This document shows, in pieces, positions 46,895 through 57,369 of a DNA stretch of 64,000 nucleotides. Below the pieces are notes generated by a model that was not told the origin of the DNA, ran no database searches, and was given only the letters and a program-made list of their open reading frames with translations. Source of the stretch: Gerris lacustris. Lineage: Eukaryota > Arthropoda > Insecta > Hemiptera > Gerridae. A program made the position numbers and the translations under genes. Numbering within the stretch: position 1 is the first letter of the stretch; every line of letters starts with the position of its first letter. The stretch covers positions 25,384,173 to 25,448,172 of the forward strand of contig OX578279.1 in assembly GCA_951217055.1 (NCBI GenBank), written 5' to 3'.

Positions 46895-47274
46895 TCTCTA
46901 TACTATACAGCCGCATGTGCGACACAATTGTTTACTGATTTCACCTACATTTAATTGATTAAATACATTATATACATTAAATAGATGAAGACCCCCCCCC
47001 CCCCACCTCCCGCAATGAGAAAATTAAAAAAACTTTTTTCTTTAGTGTTCTTTTAGATTTCTTTAATTAGGTTATGGTTTAAATAGATAAAGACCTCCCC
47101 CCCCCCCCAAATCTAGCAATCCTGATCATATTCCTAGACATCTTATAGCACATCATAGCACATCTATCCATATGTTATCCATATGTCAAGTACCAACTCA
47201 TAAGTACCAGACCTATACAAGTACCTGGCCACTCGTCGGGCAGAGAACGGCCGTAGGCCGTTCGAGCCTGCGAG
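46895..47274 (+). other. Thirteenth 5' end and 3' terminal segment of M
   Basis: TCTCTATACTATACAGCCGC at 46895 is followed after 26 bp by different DNA, with two C-runs (46987-46999 and 47097-47108) each preceded by AATAGATRAAGAC. The 3' part, AAGTACCTGGCCACTCG..., matches the 3' part of A and B. This segment alone therefore has both a 5' and a 3' terminus, 380 bp apart, and could be read as a separate short element. Confidence 0.6.
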
Positions 47275-48724
47275 TCTATATACTATAAAGCCGCATGGCT
47301 AACTCACTCACTGACATTAATGTTTACCCACTTCCAGAAGAGCTAGAGACTTGAGGTTTGCCCCATTCGACGCGCAATGTCCATATTGTGAACCAAAATA
47401 ATTATAAAAAGTTTACTTTTCCCACTCCTTCCCCCCTAAAAAAATAAAAATGGCCGACTTGATTTTTTAGCTGTTTTGGGGCTTATTGCAGCTAAACGGT
47501 AAGTCGTATTGGAAAACGGTCAGCACCAGCGGTAACTGATTTTAAAAGATCTACAACATTGGTCCTATGACTTTTTGTCGTACCTTTATCGGTTGTACCC
47601 TAAATGGTGATAATTTTGGATTTTTTTTTATTTTTATTTTTTTCTATTTTTGACTTTGAATGGCCATATCATTTAAAATTGTTGACTGATTTTATTTCTG
47701 ATTGGGGCGCTTAAATCTCACAGTAAGGCTCTTTAAATTGAGTATATTCTATTTCATTAGTTCATCCTATTTGCTGAGAACTTGAGACTAAACTTTTTTC
47801 GGTGTACCGTGTCTCGTGACCACTTTTTTTGGTTTTTAATATTATATTGTATATCATTTGAAAGGCCTTGATTTGTACATTAGAGCTATTATATTTATTT
47901 ATTTTTTAAAAGTGTTGTACACGTACTTTTGTACCGATTTATAATTTTCTTGTAGGTTAAAGGTTTTAAATAATTTTTTGGAATTAGGTTTTTTATTAAT
48001 ATGTATTTATTAGTTAAATGAATGCCCTTTTGTATTGTTTGTTTTTTAAAAATATAACTTTGGTACCTCAGAGTACAGGGGTACAAATGATAAAGTTAAT
48101 CTTTTATAATATGATGTATATCGTTGAAAAGCTCTTGAATAGCAGATTAATTTTTGTTATGTTCTATTTTGTGTTATTTTTAGTTTTGAGGGGGGGTAAA
48201 ATTGAAAAAACTTTTTATACAGTGGTTTTTACGATTTGGTTGCTGTGTTATTTGTTTATTAAATAAATCGTATGTGCACTAACATTTGGCGCATGTTAGA
48301 TCCTTTGTTTCTCCGAAAAATGTTGGTTAGTACCAAAGTTATTAAATAAATATTTACTTGAACAGTGCCGCGCTATAAGAAGGGAAAGAGACGGGAATAT
48401 GTCCGATCTTTCCATCCTCTCCCGTCGCTCCTGTCACCCCATCTTACTCAATCCCCTCTACAACTCCACAGATACTAGCTCAGCTCCTTTAGACGTCAAT
48501 AGCTCTCATACTTTGTTTCTTTGTTTGCGTTTATGTTTGTTTATTTTGCCATTTATTGCGAATTATAACAGTACAATTAAACCACCTGATGGCTACAATA
48601 TCCCACAACCTCCTACAACATTACCAGATATTACAAGTACCAACTACTATACAAGTACGTGGCATATATCTACCTGGCCACTCGACGGGCAAAGGCTGGC
48701 CGTAGGCCAGCCAAGACCGGCGAG
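47275..48724 (+). mobile_element. Helitron-like element B (non-autonomous)
   Basis: It starts TCTATATACTATAAAGCCGC and ends with the stem GGCTGGCC-GTA-GGCCAGCC (48694-48712) and CCGGCGAG (48724), followed by T (48725). It is colinear with element A over its whole length, with scattered substitutions and small indels. The inner frame (48399 on) is shared. A further frame at 48018-48266 is broken in A, so it is not conserved. Confidence 0.7.
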
Positions 48725-48770
48725 TAGTAATATACAAGTGAAAACCAATCTACCTCCTATTATATTCTAA
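48399..48770 (+). CDS. Frame of unknown function in Helitron-like element B
   Basis: 123 codons starting MSDLSILSRRSCHPILLN. The first 84 residues align with the frame in element A (39076-39384) with about ten changes, including three in the hydrophobic stretch (CLRLCLFILPFIANY here, CFLFCLFILSFIAIY in A), one of which puts an arginine in the would-be membrane span. After residue 84 the frames differ because of indels. The last 15 codons lie outside the element in family T DNA. See 39076-39384 for the alternatives. Confidence 0.2.
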   Translation: MSDLSILSRRSCHPILLNPLYNSTDTSSAPLDVNSSHTLFLCLRLCLFILPFIANYNSTIKPPDGYNIPQPPTTLPDITSTNYYTSTWHISTWPLDGQRLAVGQPRPASSNIQVKTNLPPIIF

Positions 48771-48970
48771 CTTCCTGGCACAATATTTAAGAGCCTCACA
48801 TTTTGCATGTCGCTTATTGGAACTTCAGCTCGCCTATCGTCAAAATAGTGTACTTTAATTCAACAAATATCGACCTTCTATTAAATTTTAACTTTCTAGC
48901 ACGATATTTATAAGCGTTACATGTTTCATATCATTTTGCGGGACGAAAATTTCTTTTGTCCGCCAGAGCT
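48725..48970 (+). repeat. Family T repeat, right part after the Helitron-like block
   Basis: It resumes the match to 20163-20245 (reverse): TACAAGTGAAAACC, CCTCCTATTATATTCTAACTTCCTG and, after about 150 bp missing from the other copy, TTTTGTCCGCCAGAGCTAAAA. Confidence 0.7.
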
Positions 48971-48974
48971 AAAA

Positions 48975-50975
48975 AAAAAAAAAAGAAAGAAACTACGGGT
49001 TTGTCTTGCATATTTTAGTTTTTACTAGTAAACTCATTATTATTGCTATTTCAATATTATTCATTTCAAATATGTTCTACCAACAGTACAAACTTTAATA
49101 AATTACAAACAGGCGTAGAATATACAATGGTTTTGGAAAGCTTTGAGGTGTAATCGTAGTATACAATGTACAAGGTATAAAATTATTGTCATTTGTGGTT
49201 AAACTCCGCTGCTATGTTACATCTGCTAGAGAGCCGTATTGAAGAGTTCGGTCTGTTTGTCATTTAACCAAGTGACAACGAGCTTACAATGTATTTCATT
49301 GATACAGTCAGTTCAAGCTATACGATATACATGGATAAACATACTCATTGTGCGAATAAGTTTGTTGTAAGCAGGGCATAGTTAAAGTAAGTGATGCATG
49401 ATCAAGTTCTCTTACACCTAAAGCCGCATAAAACCGCATTATTTCACAGTATTGATTATAAAGTTAGCTTAGAAGATTGCACTAAATATTAATTAGAAAT
49501 TGTAGTTACAGATTGATACTGGGAAATTACTTCTTACCTTGGAAAAAAAGTCTTATGAATTTTAAGAAGAAAGCTTTCGGTTATCGAATGCTTTTACATG
49601 TGATGTGTATTCATTTACATGTGTCTTTACCAAGTGCCAGCTTAAAAATTCAAAGCATTTTAGGGTTTCCTAAGCCTCAAGAGAAAGATTCTCTATCACG
49701 TTAAAATAAGCAGGTGATTTTTAACTAAGCATTTCATTTATTCTGTCCTTAAACGACCTAACTATTTAATAAGTGACAATAAATAAGCATTTTTATGATG
49801 AAATGATCAAATTTGGACAAGTTGATCAATAAAATTAAATCTGGGTCCTTTTATATGTTTTGGTTTGTTTGGAGATATTAAGTATTTTAGGGGTCTTAGA
49901 ATTGTCTAAACCTATTAGAATATAAATCATGTTAACGAATAAGAGTATGAAATAAGCGTTAAGGAAACCTTATCTTGGTATAAGATATGGGACAAAAGTA
50001 GTGGATAAGAAAATCTCCGTTTCGTTTTGAACAGTAAAAGCCAATGAAAAAATTGAGTTCTTACAATCTTAAATGGTAATATAATTTTCGGAGAAGAATT
50101 ATACATCAGGCTTTTACAGTGGCTCTAGCGCTAACAAACGACATTCTTTCCATGACCGCGATTGATTATTTAAAATAATTATTATTATACTATTTTGTAT
50201 ACAAAAAGGGTTTATTTTGCACTAATATCAGAAGAAATAGGTTATTGGCAAGTGTAACATAGTTGTGTATTAAATAGCGTGAGACTTTGACATTAAGAAC
50301 ATAAATGTTATGTTTCTATTTCTGTGTGATTATTATAGAAGTATTGTGAATCTGCTTTTCCAGATTCGGCACACTTTTAAAACTAGTACTTAACTTTTAT
50401 GCTGCAGAAAAATGGCTAAGTGTGATTTTAAATTGTATACTATTGGACTTTTACAATCCATTTTTAATAATTATTATACTAGAAAATTTTATGCAGTTCT
50501 CTATTAGAGAATTTAAATCCTAAAATTAGCCAGATAAACATTTGGTTACCGGCTTATTATAGTGATTGACATATTATCAAAACATTTATCCAGTTTTTCG
50601 TAAGTAGTTTTCTAAACAATATCTTAATACTGTCTACATGGAATACATAGAATTCAGTATACCTTACTGTTTCGAGCCGGCTAGAAGATTTCTAGTGGTT
50701 GTAACAAAAATGAATGAAATTGTGAATGCAATATAAAAAAGGAATTATGTAGTTTTTTATTTAATAAAAAAAAACAAAAAAAAAACAGTAAATTGTGATT
50801 TCCTGTTTCGGTCATATTGAGGCTAATTAATCAAAATTTATTCTTCTAATCTATGTGATAATGACCTAATTAGGTAAGTAATGTATAAAATCAGTACAAT
50901 TCCTTTTAAAGCTGAGTGAACGAGAATGGGAAGTATATGGGAAGAATTTTTTTTAAGAAATAAATAATTATATAG
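48975..50975. other. AT-rich interval, nothing recognised
   Basis: A frame of 63 codons at 49513-49704 is within chance expectation. No shared repeat was recognised. Confidence 0.4.
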
Positions 50976-50979
50976 CACA

Positions 50980-51232
50980 AAAGTCTCCCACCACCCTCTT
51001 AACTTTTGAACGGTTTGAGATGAATTATGAAACTTGGGGGGATTCGCACTATGTAAAAGGAAGCGCACTAGGGGCAACTACCCACTTTGCCCCCAGGCCA
51101 CCCTTTAAAAACTCAAATAGGAGTGTATATTTTTGATAGCATATTTGGATTCTACGGTGGAAAATAATATAATTTATCGCAAACCGTCCAAAAGTTAAGA
51201 GGGGGGGGGGGACTTTTTGACCACCCTGTATG
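50980..51232. mobile_element. Element with ACCCTGTATG end and internal inverted repeat
   Basis: CAAAAGTCTCCCACCACCCTCTTAAC (50978 on, quoted in part) mirrors GTTAAGAGGGGGGGG...ACTTTTTG (51192-51220), and AACTTTTGAACGGTTTG mirrors AACCGTCCAAAAGTT. It ends ACCACCCTGTATG, as in the 6707-7974 element. It is thus a shorter relative of that type of foldback. Confidence 0.5.
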
Positions 51233-51239
51233 TACCTAG

Positions 51240-52440
51240 CGATTAATTAAAATATATTTAGTCAAGAAGAAACTAAATTATTGATTTTACTATTTTACTT
51301 TTTAAAGAAAAGAAAAAAAAAACAAAAAAAAACCTTATTGTAAATAATTGTTGCCAAGTATCATTCACTTACGCTCTTTTCTCTCTTAGGAAAATAAAGA
51401 AGATCTTTTTAAAAGAAAATGTTTACTACTCTAGAGATAAGAAGCGTGCAAAGACCACCCTGCTCGTAGGATATCTGAAAATCACTGAATTATCTTATCT
51501 GCTCCGCGAAACTTGCACGAAATTAGATGGATTGCCTTACTTCGGTTTCCCACTTCTTTCTCTACCTCTTTACCTAGCTTAAGGTCTACTACCTTTGGCT
51601 GAATTTTTTTATCATTTTTTTTATACGCCTTATTTTTATCCGCTCCACCTTAAGGCGAATAATTTGTGTGGCTATTTTATTCATTCCATGGCTTTCTTCC
51701 GTTATTTCTCCTTTATAAATATTAAAATAGATGTACCACCTTCTCCCCTCCCTTTTTTTAACCCTAACAATGAATTTTTGCCATTTTGCATATTAGAAAT
51801 TGTCCGCTTTTTATACGAGAAATTGCCTTCTAGAAACTGAGAAAGAATGAAATAATATTAAAGTTATTTTTTATTATATATTTAACTTGTATTTTTGTAT
51901 ATCATTATTTTTCTTATGAAATAAAAATATATTTCGAGATAATAATGCGAAATAAGAAGTTATTCGGTTATGTACAGAAGAATATAATACTTATTAATAT
52001 TTATTTTGACGCAGCGTGAATGTTTATTAGACTATTACACGTCTAGTATAGGGTTACGAAGTTAGACTGCGGTAGAATTTATAGTTGGGTAGTTTAGATC
52101 TATATATGTATATTGTAATCTCTATGGAAAGTCGGTAGTTCTTGTGAAAAGTTATCATTATTCTATTCCCTTTTTCCTTTTACAAACAATCTTTACTCAC
52201 GATAACTCTAAAACGACCGATTAGATAATTAAGGACTTTTATGGTTTAATGTTATTAATAAAGAAATGCCTATTTATTCTCAGTTATATTTTATTTTACT
52301 TTGATGGCATGATAACACTTTTAAATGTGTTGATGAATTGATTAAACTAGATTTAAATTTATAAAGTTTTTTTCGAGCTTATCAAACCAATTTTTTAATC
52401 AGTAAATAAGACTGAAGGTTGTAGGCTTATAATGGTAAAG
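51240..52440. other. AT-rich interval, nothing recognised
   Basis: The Phe/Tyr-rich frame at 51595-51840 shows no recognisable feature and is probably chance. Confidence 0.35.
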
Positions 52441-52444
52441 AAAA

Positions 52445-52960
52445 ATAGTCTGCCAATTAGTGTGATACACAGCTTCCTCGCAGCCTATCATGTACGTCTT
52501 GCTTTTAAAATGTATTATTGTCTAATTTATTTAATTGTTTCCTCCTTGTTCTTAAAAATGTCAAAATTATTTGGTTTTTGCTTCCGAGCTTACCGAAGGT
52601 AACGAAAGCTACGTGATCGTTCTGAAGAACGATTTTTTTTATATCTCCGATTTCAAAAATGCCAAGACAGAAATTCGTATCACACAGGGAACATTTTTAG
52701 TTTCGTGTCTATCTGTCACTCATTTTTTGTGAACCAACATATTATCTTAAAAACTACTCGTCCAATCTAAATGACATTAGGATGGTAGACTATAATTAGC
52801 ACATTGTTGGTTCCATATAAGTTTCAACCTACTGCGCCCATTTGTTTCTCTTCCACATGCTCACATACATACAATTATTTACACCTATATCTTCAAAAGT
52901 ATTCATCCGATTTTTATGAAATTTGGATTGTTTGAAATTTTGTTTTCCTATCGAAGCAAG
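52445..52960 (+). repeat. Family D copy 3 with downstream repeat part
   Basis: 52445-52575 matches 290-375 and 15960-16125 (CTGCCAATTAGTGTG, AGCTTCCTCGCAGCCTATCA, TATTGTCTAATTTATTTAAT). 52860-52960 matches 15830-15930 (TTTACACCTATATCTTCAAAAG, TCCGATTTTTATGAAATTTGG). This is probably the most complete copy of the family. No open frame was found. Confidence 0.55.
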
Positions 52961-53119
52961 ATATGTTAAGAATTAACATAACACCATATGTTATATGGTA
53001 TTTCTTGAACATCTTAACCTAACTAATTACATCATAAAATTTGCAACACCCTCAGTACACTGCAAAGTAGTGTATGACAAAAGTTAATAATGTAAAATCT
53101 TTGTTCGTGCATAATGATA

Positions 53120-53174
53120 ATAATCGGTAACACTATATAATGCTTGGATAGCATTATATAGTGTTACCGATTAT
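53120..53174. repeat. Perfect 24-bp hairpin, 7-base loop
   Basis: ATAATCGGTAACACTATATA plus ATGC (53120-53143) and its exact complement (53151-53174) flank the loop TTGGATA. No other copy is in the window. A microRNA precursor would be longer and imperfect, so a young miniature inverted repeat or a recent palindrome is more likely. Confidence 0.9.
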
Positions 53175-53179
53175 CTTAT

Positions 53180-54020
53180 ATAACAGAAAGAAAAATTATT
53201 ATACTGCGGTGCATACGTACAAACTTACACATGAATTTTGACCGAATTATCGTTAAAAAAAAAAACGCAATATTAATAGTATCCAAGAAAGTTTTCCGGT
53301 ATAACATAAAATTATAAAATAATAAAAAAAATTGTTGAAGCTATATTAGACTTAACCATAAAAATTCATGAAATCTGATTTGATATCTATGCAAATTAAT
53401 AGAATGTTGAAACTGTTGTTTTACATTTAAAATGAAATATACTTGTTTCGTGCAGAAAAAATATACCATTATCTTGATATATTAAAGTAAGATTCTTCTT
53501 TTATTCGCATTTATTTCTCACTCTAACAGTAAGAAATAGCATACTGCAAAGTTGTTTTATCTCTTATTTCGTTTGATATTGATATATACAAGAGGGAAGT
53601 TACTTAGGCAAGGGAATAAAGTTGTGTTCTTTTGCCATTCAATCATGTTAAAAGCTTAATTGTTTTAGTGCATTACTTTATTTTTAAAGTCATCTTTCTT
53701 GTATTTTTTTATTGCAATAACTGTCTAACTGCCGTAGTATATTTTGCAGCTATATTAAACTATAGCACAACATGAACGCTCTAACGTAATTAAACAATTG
53801 AAAACAACCTTCGTAACCTATTTATGCGTCTCTCTATCCTCGTATAAGAGTCATCGTATTTGTATACAAATTTAATTTACAAATATCACATATCGAAACA
53901 ACGTACAATATAAAAAAAGAATTACACGGGAAAGGAAGGGTTTTAAAAATATTGTGAATATGTTCGCTGTGCTCAATTTTTTTTCCTCCATTAGACCAAG
54001 GAGAATGAGAACTAATAGTC
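53180..54020. other. AT-rich interval, nothing recognised
   Basis: No gene or shared repeat was recognised. Confidence 0.35.
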
Positions 54021-54022
54021 CC

Positions 54023-54585
54023 GGAGATAGCGTGCAAAAAAGTGTCTGACTAGCATCAAGCTAGAATTTTGTATACAAGTCAATCTTTTAGCGCCTTTTA
54101 AGAATATGTGGTCGGCTAAGTTTGTCTGTGGGACAGCTTGGCTATAGGCGTTTGAAAAAAACAAACCGGTGGAGAGCGGCAATGTCTCACCAATTATGGT
54201 GGACAATGTGATTTTCATGATCCTGAGTACAGAATTAGTTAGTAGACCGAAAATCGAGTTGATGTTAGTTTGTCCCTTGACAGGTGACCACGTTGATTTT
54301 TAGTAGTATTTGAATAACTAACTTATCAAGTGTGAAAAATAACTTCGACTTGATTTTTGGTCTACTAACTAATTCTGTACTCAGGATCATGAAAATCACA
54401 TTGTCCACCATAATTGGTGAGACGTGGCCGCTCTCCACCGTTTTTTTTTTTAAACGCCTATTGCCAAGCTATGTCCCGCAGACGAACTTAGCCGAAGAAA
54501 CATATTCTTAAGGGCACCAAAAGATTTACTTGCCCACAAAATTCCAGCTTGATGTTAGTCAGTCACTTTTTTACACGCTATCTCC
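54023..54585. mobile_element. Foldback MITE family J, copy 3 (most complete)
   Basis: GGAGATAGCGTGCAAAAAAG (54023) mirrors CTTTTTTACACGCTATCTCC (54585). The inverted arms, about 225 bp each, share CTGACTAGCATCAAGCTAGAA, GGTGGAGAGCGGC / GCCGCTCTCCACC, CACCAATTATGGTGGACAATG and GATCCTGAGTACAGAATTAG. The loop spans about 54246-54350. There is no coding sequence. The minus-strand frame across the left arm is incidental. Confidence 0.85.
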
Positions 54586-54639
54586 TGTACTATAATGAAG
54601 GAACTTTTATGAAGCCATTTATGGTGTCCAAATATAAAC

Positions 54640-55500
54640 GCATAGCTAATCCACGTTCAAAGGATGCTACTAGAGAGATTCTCTTGGAAGCTATTGTAGG
54701 GACAGCCAGGTAGATAGTGACGTAGTACCCAATACGGTTCAATTCCAAGTACTTGTTTGTATGACATGCGCAGTAAAGTCAATCGTCACATATCCCAACA
54801 GCAAGGTTGGCACAAATTTTAACTAAAAAAATAAGCTGACTTTGTCAACGGTGTATTGCCAAGGAACAAATGTCCATTAAAATGTCAAAATTGTTGACAC
54901 TGCTCGTTCTTTTTACACTCGTAGACTTTTGAATGAGTATCAAGAATGCCAGAGGAATATAAATCAAAGTAAAGGGAATCAAGAGAACTGTATGCGTGTG
55001 CAACAGGTTAACTAGTTCTGTTGGATAAGGGTCGGCCAAGAAAGTATGGCACTCGAGAAAAACTGTTAACTTAGCTTCGTTGAAAGTCCTGAGTATTGCC
55101 GAAGTCAGTACAGTCTGGTGCTAATATTTGATGTTTCATAAATGACAGCTCTTCATGTCAATTAATCAAAATCTAATAGTTATAAACAAAAGAACAAAAA
55201 TAAATTTGTTATTATTAAAATAATAAGTGCATTTCCTACGTAAATTCACAGTGACATTATGTTTTATGACTTTTTTATGGCTTTAAAAACCACAATTTAT
55301 ATAAATGATTTGATCGAGAAACTCGAAACTTGGAAGGTTAGTTTACATTCACAGAGAGAGAGAGAGCAAGAATTAGGTTTTATAACCTGTTCTTGATAAA
55401 CCTTCCTTATATCATATTCATATTTACAACACAGTGGTCAATGGTCTATTTGATTAAAAACTGACAATACATGATAAAAAAATCGGTCCGAGACAACTCA
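54640..55500. repeat. Interval with a 75-bp repeat shared with 56385-56455
   Basis: CCAAGTACTTGTTTGTATGAC, ATGCGCAGTAAAGTCAATCG and CCAACAGCAAGGTT (54743-54808) recur at 56388-56446 in the same orientation. The rest of the interval shows only a short (GA)n tract at 55352-55366. Confidence 0.5.
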
Positions 55501-55506
55501 GACAAA

Positions 55507-56097
55507 CTTTCTCATATACGAGTTTATAATTACTTAACCCAGTATTTTCCATTTATTAGTTTTCAAATGTACATTTAAATATTATTGAACATTTCATCAA
55601 AATTTATCATACAAATAACTTCTCCTGGGCGGGGAATCGAACCCGGGCTCTCTCCGTTCGCGTTTTAAGCTAATTTCTCAGGAACTAGATTTTTCCCGGG
55701 GAAACGGCTTATATCGTTGGATTCGTATTCAAATGGACTACATTTTAGAATTTTTTAATCAAAATCGTCGGAACCGTTTTCGAAAAATAATTTTTTTTCA
55801 TGTTTTTTCAGAGTTTTTGGGGGGTACCGCCCCCAAATTAGAGCTAAAATTCATTTCTCGATTTCTCCTCGGGGTATGATTTTTCTGAACATGTATGCCA
55901 AATTTCGTCAAAATCGGCCCAGTAGTTTAGGCTCCAGGCGTCTGCACAGACGACAGACGACAGACGACAGACAGACAGACAATTTTTAAAAACCACTTTT
56001 TTGGACTCAGGGGACCTCAAAGCGTGTAAATCCATCAAAATCTCAAATTCGAATTTTTGCGCCATCACAATACTTTCTCTTTATATGAGAAAGTAAA
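55507..56097 (-). mobile_element. Repeat family F1, complete copy
   Basis: CTTTCTCATATACGAG at the left and CTTTATATGAGAAAG at the right form inverted ends. On the minus strand it runs AGAGAAAGTATTGTGATGGCGC, ATTTTGATGGATTTACACGC, a (GACA/GTCT)n tract, GCCGATTTTGACGAAATTTG, GGCATACATGTTCAG, TAGCTCTAATTTGGGGGCGG and ATCTAGTTCCTGAGAAAT. The fuller relatives are 61280-61625 and 1-260. A GGTTCGATTCC B-box-like string (reverse, 55633-55645) lies near the end. Confidence 0.65.
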
Positions 56098-56180
56098 AAC
56101 AACAACAATATAGCGCATTCCTCCGATTACCAACATTTCTTGGTCGTCCTATAGCAATTTCTTTACATAAATATTTTAAA

Positions 56181-56430
56181 TTAAGTACCTAATAATTGGC
56201 TTCTTCCAACAAATGAGTGTACCGTCCACGAGATCGTCACGGGCATGCCCAACGGATAAAATTCGTTCCAACTCGACTTGTGGCAGTGTTTCGTACCGTC
56301 CTCCAAACTGTTCCAACCCGAGCAGGAATCGCTTGCGCTTGCAAAGCGTTTACTGTACGGTTCAAACAATCCTCTGGCAATGCCAAGTACTAGTTTGTAT
56401 GGACATGCGCAGATAAGTCAATCGTCACAC
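56181..56430 (-). other. GC-richer segment, possible coding relic
   Basis: On the minus strand one frame reads ALPEDCLNRTVNALQAQAIP then ARVGTVWRTVRNTATSRVG and TNFIRWACP, with no stop for about 48 codons. It is less AT-rich than its neighbours and has no low-complexity bias. I do not recognise it. Frames on both strands are open, so which is real, if any, cannot be decided. Confidence 0.25.
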
Positions 56431-56789
56431 AAGCCAACAGCAAGGTTTCTTTGAATGTTTTTAATAAGTTGCGAAGTTATTATGTTTTATTACAGTACAA
56501 TGTTAGCGCATGCGTATAAAACCTGTCCCGAACAATATATACGATTCCCGAACAATCCGCGGGACCACCTTAACACCTTTTACTGCCTTTAATAACACGT
56601 GTACTTTGAGACAAGTCTAATGTAAATGCCTCTTATTAAAAAATACCAACTGTGAATATGAATGTTTACTTGAAATTCTGACGCGTACTGTAAATTTGAC
56701 ATTTTGAGACATCTACAAGCTTTAGTTGGCGTTACGTGTTAATCAAGAGAAATAATTTTTCAAAAAATAAATATTTGTATTTTTGGCCC

Positions 56790-57365
56790 AGTAAAATTAG
56801 ACCAAAGTAAAGCTGTGCCTCTGATGAATCCAGACAAAGCTGGATATGGTTTTCATCCACTTTGGGCATCCCAAATAAGAGTATGCAAACTTGAGTATTT
56901 AATGTTTTAGGAGGTTATGCGACGCAAAATTTAATGTTCTTTAATTTTGGTAAGAACACAATTTTCTTTTCGATCTATCCTTCAGATGCTATAAGCCAAA
57001 AACTAAAACTAAATAAAAAATTTCGCGGTTATTTGGATTTCAAAAGTTGAACTCACCTCACAAACCGAGTATCACAAACCGAATACTCTTATTTGGTATG
57101 TTTAAAGTGGATTAAAACCATTTCCAATTCCTTATAATTTCTTAAAATGATTATGCATTTTTATTATACATTATACTCTACTAATATTGTATTCATTAAG
57201 AACTCACGATATGTACAAATTTATTGTTACTAATTTACAACGGCTTAATTATAAGCGTAACTCATTTGTATAAAGCATATGCTTTAAAAACAAATAAAAA
57301 TTGAATAGAATTAAAACCATTTCCAGCTTTGTCTGAATTAATCGACACCAAAAGTCTAATTTGAC
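56790..57365. mobile_element. Foldback element with CAGT ends and nested insert
   Basis: CAGTAAAATTAGACC (56790) mirrors GTCTAATTTGACAGTG, which ends at about 57368. Inner mirrors are CCAGACAAAGCTGGATATGG / CCATTTCCAGCTTTGTCTG and CCAAATAAGAGTATGC / GAATACTCTTATTTGG. The right arm is split by 57127-57309. Confidence 0.6.
57127..57309. mobile_element. 183-bp insert flanked by 16-bp direct repeats
   Basis: ATTAAAACCATTTCCA stands on both sides (57111-57126 and 57310-57325) and interrupts the inverted arm of the surrounding element. A duplication of this length is typical of LINE-driven insertion. The insert is AT-rich, ends in AAAAACAAATAAAAATTGAATAG and encodes nothing. It is likely a SINE or a truncated LINE end. 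Confidence 0.6.
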
Positions 57366-57369
57366 AGTG

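Larger units (their letters stand above)
39404..47274 (+). mobile_element. Helitron-like element M with internal 559-bp array
   Basis: It starts TCTCTATACTATACAGCCGC immediately after the last G of element A. It ends with ACTCGTCGGGC, the stem GAACGGCC-GTA-GGCCGTTC (47245-47263) and CCTGCGAG (47274), immediately before the TC of element B. Inside are twelve 558-559-bp repeats (39404-46083), a unique stretch, a partial repeat and a thirteenth 5' end (46895). No protein domain is encoded. The minus-strand frame of 64 codons that appears identically in several units is a consequence of unit identity. Confidence 0.7.

Noticed and set aside
55630..55655. Possible tRNA gene (reverse GGTTCGATTCCCCGCC)
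   Set aside because: Only a T-arm-like string is present. No D arm, anticodon arm or acceptor stem can be formed from the neighbouring bases, so at most it is a SINE or tRNA fragment.
54743..56455. The 75-bp direct repeat at 54743-54808 and 56388-56446 as long terminal repeats of a retroelement
   Set aside because: No TG...CA ends, primer-binding site or polypurine tract was seen, and the DNA between belongs to family F1 and other sequences.
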